Shown piece after piece: positions 53,775-61,952 of a stretch of DNA of 64,000 bases. Every line of letters starts with the position of its first letter. Within the stretch, counting starts at the first letter, position 1. A program made the position numbers and the translations under genes. The notes below the pieces were generated by a model. The model had not been told where the DNA came from. It saw only the letters and a program-made list of their open reading frames with translations, and did not search any database. Origin of the DNA: Achromobacter deleyi (GTDB lineage Bacteria; Pseudomonadota; Gammaproteobacteria; Burkholderiales; Burkholderiaceae_B); assembly GCF_902859705.1 (NCBI RefSeq), contig NZ_CADIJO010000020.1, positions 1 through 64,000 of the forward strand, read 5' to 3'.

Positions 53775-55651
53775 CAGGATTCCTTTTTCTCACGGAAGAC
53801 CGCCAGCCAGGCCCGGGACACCAGGCCCATGATGCCGTCGCGCAGCAGCAGGACGCACAGGACGAAGATTGCGCCCTGGACGATCAGCACCCAGGACCCC
53901 AGCGGCGCCAGGTAGTTCTGCAGCGACACAAAGGTGAAGGCGCCCGCCAGCGGACCGAACACCGTGCCGATGCCGCCCAGCAGCGCCATCAGCACCACCT
54001 CGCCATTGGCGTGCCAGTGCACGTCGGTCAGCGATGCCACGCCGAACACCAGCACCTTCAAGCCACCCGCCAGCCCCGCCACCGAGGCCGACAGCGTAAA
54101 GGCCAGCAGCTTGTAGCGCGACGTGGAATACCCCAGCGAACGGGCGCGCTGCTCGTTGTCGCGCACCGAACGGATCACCTCGCCGAAGGGGGAATTCAAC
54201 ACCCGCAGCACGAAGGCATAGCCCAGCGCGAACACGGCCAGCGTGAAGTAATACATGGGCATCACGCCTTCCAGGTCGAACAGGCCGAACAGCTTGCCGC
54301 GCGGCACGCTCTGCAAGCCGTCTTCGCCCCCGGTAAAGCCCGCCTGCACCGCGATGAAGTACACCAGTTGCGACAGCGCCAGCGTGATCATGGCGAAGTA
54401 GATGCCCTGGCGGCGGATGGCGATGGCGCCGAACGCCAGCCCCAGCAGGCCGCCGGTCAGCACCCCGGCCAGGAGACCCAGTTCGGGCGTGGCGCCCAGC
54501 AGCTTCATCACGATACCGGTGGCGTACGCCGCCGCGCCGAAGAAGGCCGCGTGGCCGAACGAGAGCAACCCGACGTAGCCCACCAGCAGGTTGAAGGCCG
54601 CCGCGAACAGCGCGAAGCACAGCACCTTCATCAGGAACGTCGGGTAGACGAACCAGGGTGCGGCCAGCGCCACCACGGCCAGCACCGCCATGCAGACGCG
54701 CATGGCGCGCCGGCTCAGTTGCACCGGCTGGCGGGTGGCTTCTGCCGCCAGCACGTTCTGCACCTGCAACGGCTTGCCGAACAGGCCCGCGGGCTTGCAC
54801 AGCAGCACCAGCACCATGATGATGAAGATCGCCAGGTTGGCCGCTTCCGGGTAGAACACCTTGGTCAGCCCTTCGATGATGCCCAGCCCGAAGCCGCTGA
54901 CGATCGCCCCCATGATGGAACCCATGCCGCCGATCACCACCACCGCGAATACCACCACCACCAGGTTCGAACCCATCATCGGGCTGACCTGGTAGATCGG
55001 CGCGGCGATCACCCCCGCCACCGACGCCAGCGCCACGCCCAATGCGTAGGTCAGCGTGATGAGCAGCGGCACATTGATGCCGAACGAGCGCACGATCGTC
55101 GGGTTCTCGGTGGCGGCGCGCAGCATGGCGCCCACCCGCGTCTTCTCGATCAGCACCCACACGGCCAGGCACAGCACCAGCGACACCACCACCGCCCAGC
55201 CGCGATACCAGGGCAGGAACATGAAGCCCAGGTTCACGCCGCCCGACAGCGCCTTCGGTATCGTGTAGGGCAAACCCGACACGCCATAGGCCTGGCGCAG
55301 GCCGCCTTCGATCAGCAGCGCCAGGCCGAAGGTCAGCAGCAGCCCGTACAGGTGATCCATGCGATAGGTGCGGGAAATCAGCAGGCGTTCGACCACGATG
55401 GCGAACGCCGCCATGATGAGCGGCACCAGCACCAGCGCGGCCCAGTAGTTCACGCCCAGGTAGTTCAGCAGCATCCAGGCCAGGAAAGCGCCCGCGGTGT
55501 ACTGCGCGCCATGGGCGAAGTTGATGATGTTCAACAGGCCGAAAATCACCGCCAGCCCGATCGAGAGCAAGGCGTAGAACGAGCCGTTGATCAGGCCGAG
55601 CAGGAGCTGGCCGAATAGTGCCGTAGACGGCACGCCGAAAATTTCGAACAC
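53774..55651 (-). CDS. Fused branched-chain-type ABC permease (LivH-LivM)
   Basis: A 625-residue protein that joins two normally separate ABC permeases. Residues 1 to ~300 are LivH-like (FGQLLLGLINGSFYALLSIG, GLLNIINFAHGAQY, TENPTIVRSFGINV). After a short linker (~300-325, QVQNVLAAEATRQPVQLSRR) a LivM-like half follows (LLVGYVGLLSFGHAAFFGAAAYATG, IRSVRDNEQRARSLGY). Start is GTG at 55651 with GGGAG upstream. It forms the membrane channel with LivG and LivF. Confidence 0.93.
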   Translation of the reverse strand: MFEIFGVPSTALFGQLLLGLINGSFYALLSIGLAVIFGLLNIINFAHGAQYTAGAFLAWMLLNYLGVNYWAALVLVPLIMAAFAIVVERLLISRTYRMDHLYGLLLTFGLALLIEGGLRQAYGVSGLPYTIPKALSGGVNLGFMFLPWYRGWAVVVSLVLCLAVWVLIEKTRVGAMLRAATENPTIVRSFGINVPLLITLTYALGVALASVAGVIAAPIYQVSPMMGSNLVVVVFAVVVIGGMGSIMGAIVSGFGLGIIEGLTKVFYPEAANLAIFIIMVLVLLCKPAGLFGKPLQVQNVLAAEATRQPVQLSRRAMRVCMAVLAVVALAAPWFVYPTFLMKVLCFALFAAAFNLLVGYVGLLSFGHAAFFGAAAYATGIVMKLLGATPELGLLAGVLTGGLLGLAFGAIAIRRQGIYFAMITLALSQLVYFIAVQAGFTGGEDGLQSVPRGKLFGLFDLEGVMPMYYFTLAVFALGYAFVLRVLNSPFGEVIRSVRDNEQRARSLGYSTSRYKLLAFTLSASVAGLAGGLKVLVFGVASLTDVHWHANGEVVLMALLGGIGTVFGPLAGAFTFVSLQNYLAPLGSWVLIVQGAIFVLCVLLLRDGIMGLVSRAWLAVFREKKES

Positions 55652-55664
55652 AGGATTCTCCCCC

Positions 55665-56357
55665 TCAGACACCCAGGCGGCGCGCGATCCGGGCAGGATC
55701 ATTGCGCGCCTCTTGCGCCGACAACTGGTCGACCACGCAGCCATGCTCCATCACGTAGTGGCGATCGGCCACCTTGGTGGCGAAGCGGAAATTCTGCTCG
55801 ACCAGCACGATGGTGAAGCCGCGCTCCTTGAGCGTGCGGATGGCCTGGCCGATCTGCTGCACGATCACCGGGGCCAGGCCTTCGGTGGGTTCGTCCAGGA
55901 GGATCAGCTGGGCGCCGGTGCGCAGGATGCGGGCGATGGCCAGCATCTGCTGCTCGCCGCCGGACAGGTTGCCGCCGGAACTGGCGCTGCGTTCGCGCAG
56001 GTTGGGAAACAGGGTGTAGATTTCATCGAGCGACATGCCGCCGTCGGCCAGGCGCGGTGGCAGCAACAGGTTCTCGGTGACGTTCAGGCTGCGGAACACC
56101 GCCCGTTCTTCCGGGCAATACACCACGCCCAGCCGCGGGATGCGGTGCGGCGCCATGCCCACCGTTTCCTGGCCGTTCAGGCGGATCGAGCCGCGGCGCT
56201 TGTCCAGGATGCCCATGACGGCGCGCAGCAACGTGGTCTTGCCGGCGCCGTTGCGGCCCAGGATGGTGACCAGTTCGCCACGCTGCACCTCGATGTCCAC
56301 GCCATGCAGCACGTGCGATTCGCCGTACCAGGCGTTGAGGTCTTTGATCGACAGCAT
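55665..56357 (-). CDS. LivF-type ABC ATPase
   Basis: A 230-residue ATPase. Walker A is LGRNGAGKTTLLRAVMG, the ABC signature is NLSGGEQQMLAIARIL, and Walker B is LILLDEPTEGLAP. MLSIKDLNAWYGESHVLHGV is the LivF-type start. Its ATG overlaps the livG stop by one base (TGATG). It powers import with LivG. The branched-chain-amino-acid family name does not fix the substrate. Confidence 0.94.
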   Translation of the reverse strand: MLSIKDLNAWYGESHVLHGVDIEVQRGELVTILGRNGAGKTTLLRAVMGILDKRRGSIRLNGQETVGMAPHRIPRLGVVYCPEERAVFRSLNVTENLLLPPRLADGGMSLDEIYTLFPNLRERSASSGGNLSGGEQQMLAIARILRTGAQLILLDEPTEGLAPVIVQQIGQAIRTLKERGFTIVLVEQNFRFATKVADRHYVMEHGCVVDQLSAQEARNDPARIARRLGV

Positions 56358-57118
56358 CAGGCCTCTCCCTCGTCCGAGCCCATGTAGGCGGTGATGACGC
56401 GCTCATCGCGCGAGACGGCCGCATAGTCGCCTTGCGCCAGCACCGCACCGCGCGCCAGCACGGTGATGGTGTCGGACAGGTCCGCCACCACCGACAGGTT
56501 GTGTTCGACCATCAGGATGCTGCGGTTGGCCGACACGCGGCGGATCAGCGCCGCGATGCGGGCCACGTCTTCCTGGCCCAGGCCCGCCATGGGCTCGTCC
56601 AGCAACATCACTTCAGGTTCCAGCGCCAGCGTCATGGCGATTTCCAGCGCGCGCTTGCGCCCATAGGGCAGCAGCGCGGCGGTGGTATCGGCCAGGCCGC
56701 CCAGGCCCACGGCCTCAAGCAGGGCCAGGCCCTGGTCGTTCAGGCGGTCGACGCTGCGGCGGCTGCGCCAGAAACGCAAGCCGTCGCCATGCTGGCGCAT
56801 CAGCGCCACACGCATGTTCTGCAGCACCGTCAGCCCCAGGAACACGGCCGAGATCTGGAACGAGCGCACGATACCCAGGCGCGCGATCTGCTCGGGCGCC
56901 AGCGCCGTGATGTCGCGGCCGCGGTAATGGATCACGCCCTGATCCGGCGTGAGGAACTTGGTCAGGAGGTTGAAGCAGGTGGTCTTGCCGGCGCCGTTGG
57001 GGCCGATCAATGCATGGATGGAGCCTTCGCGCAGGGCCAGGGACACGCCGTCGACGGCATTGAAGCCGCCGAACCGCTTGACCAGCCCCTGGGCGGACAG
57101 AACCGCTTGGGTGCTCAT
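56357..57118 (-). CDS. LivG-type ABC ATPase
   Basis: A 253-residue ATPase. Walker A is IGPNGAGKTTCFNLLTKFL; the usual ABC signature is poorly conserved here, in a region reading AALLPYGRKRALEIAMTLA. Walker B is VMLLDEPMAGLG. Family members have LSYGxQR, so LPYGRKR is a variant. ATG at 57118 gives the normal start (MSTQAVLSAQGLVKRFGG). It is the second gene after the SDR and is coupled to livF. Confidence 0.93.
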   Translation of the reverse strand: MSTQAVLSAQGLVKRFGGFNAVDGVSLALREGSIHALIGPNGAGKTTCFNLLTKFLTPDQGVIHYRGRDITALAPEQIARLGIVRSFQISAVFLGLTVLQNMRVALMRQHGDGLRFWRSRRSVDRLNDQGLALLEAVGLGGLADTTAALLPYGRKRALEIAMTLALEPEVMLLDEPMAGLGQEDVARIAALIRRVSANRSILMVEHNLSVVADLSDTITVLARGAVLAQGDYAAVSRDERVITAYMGSDEGEA

Positions 57119-57128
57119 GGCGCGTCTC

Positions 57129-57908
57129 CTACATGCGGGCCAACAGGCCGCCGTCAATGGCCAGCACATGGCCATTGACGAAGGACGCGCCCGGCGAGGC
57201 CAGGTAGACCACGGCCGGCGCGATGTCTTCCGGCGCGGCCCAGCGCCCGGTCGGCACGGCGGTCGCCAGGAACGACTGGAACTGGGGGTTGTCCTGCAGC
57301 CCCTGCGTGAAATCGGTGCGCACGAAGCCTGGCGCCAAGGCGTTGCAGGTGATGCCGCTGGCGCCGTATTCCACGGCCAGCGCACGGGTGAAGGCGGCAA
57401 TGGCGCCCTTGGCGGTGGCGTAGGCGGCGATGTTGGGCATGGTGGCCTGCCCGGCCACGGACGACATCAGCACGATGCGGCCGAAGCCGCGGGCGGCCAT
57501 GGCGGGCAGCACCGCCCGGGCGCAGTGAAACGCGCCATTGACGTGGACGTTCTGCAGCGCCTGCCATTCGGCGGGCGTCATCTCGACCACCGGCTTGCGG
57601 TTCTGGTTGCCGGCGTTGCTGACCAGCACGTCGATCTGCACGCCCTGCGCTTCCAGCTGGGCGACCGCCTGGGCGACGGCGGCGCCGTCGGCCACGTCGA
57701 ACACCGCGCTGCGCGCGGTGATGCCGGCCTGCGCCAGTTGTGCGCAAGCCGCATCGCAGGCCGCCTGCGACAGATCGTTGATCACCACATGGGCCCCTGC
57801 CCGGCCCAAGCCGGCTGCAATGGCGTAGCCCAACCCGCGCGCGGCCCCCGTCACCAGCGCGGTGCGCCCGGCCAGCCCGAAGGTCTGGCCCAGATAGTCC
57901 TGATTCAA
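57129..57908 (-). CDS. Short-chain dehydrogenase/reductase
   Basis: A 259-residue SDR. The NAD(P)-binding motif is TGAARGLGYAI, NAG is at VSNAGNQNRKP, and the catalytic set includes Ser in LMSSVAGQA and Tyr/Lys in YATAKGAI (YxxxK). The start is TTG at 57908 with GGAG six bases upstream. It leads the leftward operon SDR-livG-livF-livHM-Dabb. It likely oxidises or reduces the imported compound; substrate unknown. Confidence 0.92.
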   Translation of the reverse strand: MNQDYLGQTFGLAGRTALVTGAARGLGYAIAAGLGRAGAHVVINDLSQAACDAACAQLAQAGITARSAVFDVADGAAVAQAVAQLEAQGVQIDVLVSNAGNQNRKPVVEMTPAEWQALQNVHVNGAFHCARAVLPAMAARGFGRIVLMSSVAGQATMPNIAAYATAKGAIAAFTRALAVEYGASGITCNALAPGFVRTDFTQGLQDNPQFQSFLATAVPTGRWAAPEDIAPAVVYLASPGASFVNGHVLAIDGGLLARM

Positions 57909-57987
57909 GCTTGTCTCCTTGTCTTATATGCACCGGATCTCTGGGTCCGGCCTGTGCCCTCGCCGTTCTGTTTGGTTCAAAACGACG

Positions 57988-58016
57988 TTGACATTAATCT
58001 CAATATACGCGACTAT
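57988..58016 (+). promoter_or_regulatory. Candidate promoter of the cupin-led operon
   Basis: A perfect TTGACA (57988-57993) with GACTAT 17 bases downstream. The AT-rich divergent gap (57909-58081) between the SDR and cupin genes is the likely control region, perhaps for the IclR regulator. The -10 is weak, so confidence is low. Confidence 0.4.
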
Positions 58017-58081
58017 TTTTAAACACTCAATAACAAGATTCTTCGTTTATCTTCCATAACGAGTTCTGGCTAGGAGACATC

Positions 58082-58480
58082 ATGGCCCTCGAAACCCCCG
58101 GCTGCCCCGCAGCCAATGCGCTGCCGCCGCTGGCTTCGCGCTTTCTGAAAGTCGACGAATTGCCCTGGAAACCCACGCAGGTGGAAGGCATCGATATGAA
58201 GGTGCTGATGCAGGACAAGGAATCCGGCTTGTTGACCGCCCTGTTCCGCTGGCAACCCGGCACCGAACTGCCGCTGCACGAGCACGTCGAGGTCGAACAG
58301 ACCTACGTGCTGGAAGGCTCCATCGTCGATGCCGAAGGCGAAGTGCGCGCCGGCGACTACGTCTGGCGTCCGCGCGGCAACCAGCACGTGGCGCGCGCGC
58401 CGCATGGTGCGCTGGTGCTCAGCTTCTTTCTCAAACCCAACCTGTTCATCGACGCCTTCGCCGGCCAGAAGCTGGAATAG
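58082..58480 (+). CDS. Cupin-domain protein
   Basis: A 132-residue single-domain cupin. FRWQPGTELPLHEHVEVEQTYVLEGSIVD is cupin motif 1 (G-x5-H-x-H-x3-4-E), and GDYVWRPRGNQHVARAP is motif 2. The His, His, Glu and last His would bind a metal. AGGAG precedes the ATG. First gene of the rightward operon; it may be a dioxygenase, isomerase or binding protein. The reaction is not known. Confidence 0.9.
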   Translation: MALETPGCPAANALPPLASRFLKVDELPWKPTQVEGIDMKVLMQDKESGLLTALFRWQPGTELPLHEHVEVEQTYVLEGSIVDAEGEVRAGDYVWRPRGNQHVARAPHGALVLSFFLKPNLFIDAFAGQKLE

Positions 58481-58561
58481 GCGCCGCACCGGCCGCATCC
58501 GCGTGACCGGCCGGCACAGGACGGCGCGCAACAAGACATAAAGCCCCCAAGGAGACAAACC

Positions 58562-59773
58562 ATGAAGACCCGTTTCAAGCTTTGCCTGGCCGCCTGCGCG
58601 CTGGGTGCGGTTTCGCTGTCGGCCCACGCCCAGGTGTCGGACGATGTCGTCAAGATCGGCGTGCTGGGCGACCAGTCCGGCATGATGGCCGACCTGTCCG
58701 GCAAGTTCGGCGTCGAGGCCGTGAAGATGGCAGTCGAGGATTTCGGCGGCAGCGTGCTCGGCAAGCCCATCGAAGTGGTGTCCGCCGACCACCAGAACAA
58801 GGTGGACATCGGCGTGTCCATCGCACGCCGCTGGTACGAGAACGAGAAGGTCGACCTGATCCTGGACGTGCCCAATTCCGCCATCGCCCTGGCGGTGCAG
58901 GACCTGACACGCCAGATGAAGCGCGTGGTGATCTTCACCAGCGCCGGCTCGGCCGACCTGACCGGCAAGGCCTGCTCGCCCAACGGCATCCACTGGACCT
59001 ACGACACCTACGCCTACGCCACGGGCGTGGCCAACGGCGTCATGGAAGACGGCGGCAAGAGCTGGTTCTTCATCACGTCCGACTACGCTTTCGGCCATTC
59101 GCTGGAACGCGACGCCATGGCGGTGGTCAAGGCCAAGGGCGGCCAGGTGGTCGGCAGCGTGCGCCACCCCATCGCCAGCGCCGACTTCTCGTCGTTCCTG
59201 CTGCAGGCCCAGGCGTCCAAGGCCCAGGTGATCGGGCTGGCCAACGGCAGCGGCGACACCATCAACAGCATCAAGCAGGCGTTCGAGTTCGGCATCATGG
59301 GCAGCAAGCAGCGCGTGGCTGCCCTGTTCATGAGCATCGTCGATGTGCGCAGCGTCGGGCTGGAATACGCCCAGGGCCTGAACCTGGTCGAGCCGTTCTA
59401 CTGGGACCAGGACGACAAGGCGCGCCAGTGGTCCGAGCGCTATTTCAAGCGCACCGGCCGCATGCCGTCGATGGTGCAGGCCAGCAACTACAGCGCCACG
59501 ATGCACTACCTGAACGCGGTCAAGGCAGCCGGCACCGATGCTTCCGAAGCCGTGCTCAAGAAGATGCATGACACGCCGATCAACGACTTCATGACCGACA
59601 ACGGCCGCATCCGCGAAGACGGCCGCGTGATGCGCGACCTGTACCTGTTCCAGGTGAAAAAGCCGTCCGAGTCCAAGCGCGACTGGGACTACTACACGCT
59701 GGTGCGCAAGATTCCCGCCGAACAGGCCTTCCGTCCGCTGAACCAAGGCGGTTGCCCGCTGGTGAAGTCATGA
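58562..59773 (+). CDS. Periplasmic ABC substrate-binding protein (LivK-like)
   Basis: A 403-residue binding protein with a signal peptide cleaved after AHA (~22). VVKIGVLGDQSGMMADLSGKFG opens the type I periplasmic fold, and AVEDFGGSVLGKPIEVVSADHQN follows. WSERYFKRTGRMPSMVQASNYS is a later family stretch. It should deliver the ligand to LivHM/LivG/LivF encoded by the divergent operon. It has diverged from leucine receptors, so the ligand is open. Confidence 0.93.
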   Translation: MKTRFKLCLAACALGAVSLSAHAQVSDDVVKIGVLGDQSGMMADLSGKFGVEAVKMAVEDFGGSVLGKPIEVVSADHQNKVDIGVSIARRWYENEKVDLILDVPNSAIALAVQDLTRQMKRVVIFTSAGSADLTGKACSPNGIHWTYDTYAYATGVANGVMEDGGKSWFFITSDYAFGHSLERDAMAVVKAKGGQVVGSVRHPIASADFSSFLLQAQASKAQVIGLANGSGDTINSIKQAFEFGIMGSKQRVAALFMSIVDVRSVGLEYAQGLNLVEPFYWDQDDKARQWSERYFKRTGRMPSMVQASNYSATMHYLNAVKAAGTDASEAVLKKMHDTPINDFMTDNGRIREDGRVMRDLYLFQVKKPSESKRDWDYYTLVRKIPAEQAFRPLNQGGCPLVKS

Positions 59774-60534
59774 CCGACGGCACTTCTGAACTGTTGGCCG
59801 GCAAGCGGGCCATCATCACGGGGGGCGCCAACCCCCGTGGCATCGGCGCCGCCATCGCGGCGCAGTTCCTCGCGCAAGGCGCCACCATCGCGGTGCTGGA
59901 CTACGCCTATCCGGACGAGGCCGACGCGGCCTTGGCCGGCAGCCGCGTCAACCTGCATTGCGACGTGTCCAGCACGGCGTCGTGCGAACAGGCGGTCGCC
60001 CGGGCTGCGCAAGCGCTGGGCGGGGTCGACGTGCTGGTGAACAACGCGGGCATCGTCGCCGCCACCCGCATCTGGGACCTGGCCGAGGACGAATTCCGCC
60101 GCATGCTCGACGTGAACCTGACGGGCACGTACAACGTCACGCGCGCCGCGCTGCCCCGACTGCTGGAAAGCGACCGCCGCCCGGCCATCGTCAACCTGGG
60201 GTCCACCGCCGCGCTGCGTGGCGGTGGACTGCTGGGCGGCTCGCACTATGCCGCATCCAAAGGCGGCGTGATCAGTTTCACCAAGGCGCTGGCGCGCGAA
60301 CTGGGCCCGCGCGGCGTGCGGGCCAACTGCGTGGCGCCGGGCATCATCGAAACGGACATGACGCTCGGCAAATTCGGCGAAAATTGGGAACAAGAACTCA
60401 AACAGGGCATTCCGCTGCAACGCTTCGGCTCACCCGTCGAAGTCGCGCAGGCCATTCTTTTCCTGGCCTCGGACCTGTCCTCCTACTCAACCGGCATCGT
60501 GGTCGACGTCAACGGCGGCTTCCACATTCACTAG
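59770..60534 (+). CDS. Short-chain dehydrogenase/reductase (second)
   Basis: A 254-residue SDR. The nucleotide motif is ITGGANPRGIGAAIA, with an insertion as in some SDR classes. NNAGIVAATR follows, then Ser in LGSTAAL and Tyr/Lys in YAASKGGVI. The C-terminal LASDLSSYSTGIVVDVNGGFH is typical. Its ATG overlaps the binding protein's stop by ATGA. With the first SDR it suggests two oxidation or reduction steps on the imported compound. Confidence 0.92.
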   Translation: MTDGTSELLAGKRAIITGGANPRGIGAAIAAQFLAQGATIAVLDYAYPDEADAALAGSRVNLHCDVSSTASCEQAVARAAQALGGVDVLVNNAGIVAATRIWDLAEDEFRRMLDVNLTGTYNVTRAALPRLLESDRRPAIVNLGSTAALRGGGLLGGSHYAASKGGVISFTKALARELGPRGVRANCVAPGIIETDMTLGKFGENWEQELKQGIPLQRFGSPVEVAQAILFLASDLSSYSTGIVVDVNGGFHIH

Positions 60535-60548
60535 GCGCGTCTGCAGCA

Positions 60549-61385
60549 ATGAGCACTCCCGATCGCATGTTGTCCATCCTCGATCTATTCCGCGACGACA
60601 CCACCGCCGCCTTCCAGGAGGACGTCATGGCGCATCTGGAGTGCTCGCGCGCCACCGCCTATCGCTATCTCAAGTCGCTGACCGAAAGCGGCCTCCTGGC
60701 GCCGACCGCGGGCGGCGCCTATGTGCTGGGCTCGCGCATCATCGAACTGGACCGCCACCTGCGCCAGCACGATCCGCTGATGCGCGCGGCGCGCGAGGTC
60801 ATGCGCGCCACCGGCGACGAGCTGCACGCCAACCTGATGCTGTGCAGCTACTACGGCGACAAGGTCATGTGCGTGGACCGCTACTGGACCGACCATTCGA
60901 TCGAATCCAGCTATGCGCGCGGCCGGCCCTTTCCGATGTTCCGCGGCGCCACCGCCAAGCCCATCCTGGCCAATCTGCCACCCTACCAGTTGCGCAACCT
61001 GATGCTGTGGCACGCGGCCGAAATCCGCGAGGCCGGGCTGGGCGAAGACTGGGATGCGTTTCGCGCCAACCTGAAACGGTTGCGCACCGCTGGCGTGTGC
61101 GTGTCGCATGGCGAGGTCGACCCTGGGCTGATGGGGATTGGTTCGGCCATCTTCAGCCCTGAGCAGAAAGTCGTCGGCAGCCTGGTGTTCATCGCGGCCG
61201 AAGCCCGTACCCCGCCCGACCGCCTGGCGCTGCTGCAAACGCGCATCCAGACGGCGGCGGCCGAGGTGTCGCAGAATCTCGTGGGCCCGCAAAACAACGG
61301 CGCGGCGGCGATCGGCATCATGCCGTCGCGGCCGCGCCGCCTGAAGACGCCGGCCGGGGCAAGCCCGGCGCGGCGCAAAGCCTGA
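60549..61385 (+). CDS. IclR-family transcriptional regulator
   Basis: A 278-residue IclR regulator. The winged helix is MLSILDLFRDDTTAAFQEDVMAHLECSRATAYRYLKSL. The effector domain follows (~85-260: MCVDRYWTDHSIESSYARGRPFPM, GATAKPILANLP). The C-terminal ~25 residues are basic and disordered. It is last in the rightward operon, 14 bases after the SDR, and is the obvious candidate to control both divergent operons. Confidence 0.92.
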   Translation: MSTPDRMLSILDLFRDDTTAAFQEDVMAHLECSRATAYRYLKSLTESGLLAPTAGGAYVLGSRIIELDRHLRQHDPLMRAAREVMRATGDELHANLMLCSYYGDKVMCVDRYWTDHSIESSYARGRPFPMFRGATAKPILANLPPYQLRNLMLWHAAEIREAGLGEDWDAFRANLKRLRTAGVCVSHGEVDPGLMGIGSAIFSPEQKVVGSLVFIAAEARTPPDRLALLQTRIQTAAAEVSQNLVGPQNNGAAAIGIMPSRPRRLKTPAGASPARRKA

Positions 61386-61388
61386 GTA

Positions 61389-61919
61389 TCAGGCCTTGTT
61401 GTAGCGTTCTGCGCTCTTGACGATTTCCTCGTGGGCGGCGTCGACGCCCTTCCAGCCCTTGACCTTGACCCACTTGCCCTTTTCCAGGTCTTTGTAGTGC
61501 TCGAAGAAGTGCTGGATGCGAGCGACGTCTTCGGTCGGCAGGTCTTCGTACGACTTGATGTTGCGGTACGGGGGGTACAGCTTTTCGATCGGCACGGCCA
61601 GCAGCTTGGCGTCACCGCCCGACTCGTCGTCCATTTCCAGCACGCCGATGGCGCGGCAGCGCACCACGGCGCCGATCTGGATGGGGAACGGGGTCAGCAC
61701 CAGCACGTCGGCGGGGTCGCCGTCTTCGGACAGGGTCTGCGGGATGTAGCCGTAGTTGCACGGGTAGTGCATGGCCGTCAGCATGAAGCGGTCAACGAAA
61801 ATCGCGCCCGTGTCCTTGTCGACCTCGTACTTCACCGGGTCGGCGTTCATGGGGATTTCGATGATGACGTTGAAGTCTTCCGGCAGCTTCTTGCCGGGGG
61901 ACACGCGATCAAGACTCAT
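61389..61919 (-). CDS. ppa: Inorganic pyrophosphatase
   Basis: A 176-residue soluble pyrophosphatase that removes pyrophosphate from biosynthesis. The metal-binding signature is [16 protein letters not shown] with Asp66, Asp68 and Asp71. [22 protein letters not shown] and [20 protein letters not shown] are family segments. It is convergent with iclR with a 3-base gap and no visible terminator. Confidence 0.97.
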   Translation of the reverse strand: MSLDRVSPGKKLPEDFNVIIEIPMNADPVKYEVDKDTGAIFVDRFMLTAMHYPCNYGYIPQTLSEDGDPADVLVLTPFPIQIGAVVRCRAIGVLEMDDESGGDAKLLAVPIEKLYPPYRNIKSYEDLPTEDVARIQHFFEHYKDLEKGKWVKVKGWKGVDAAHEEIVKSAERYNKA

Positions 61920-61952
61920 GATTAAACCTTGTTGGTCTGAACTGAAAAGGGA

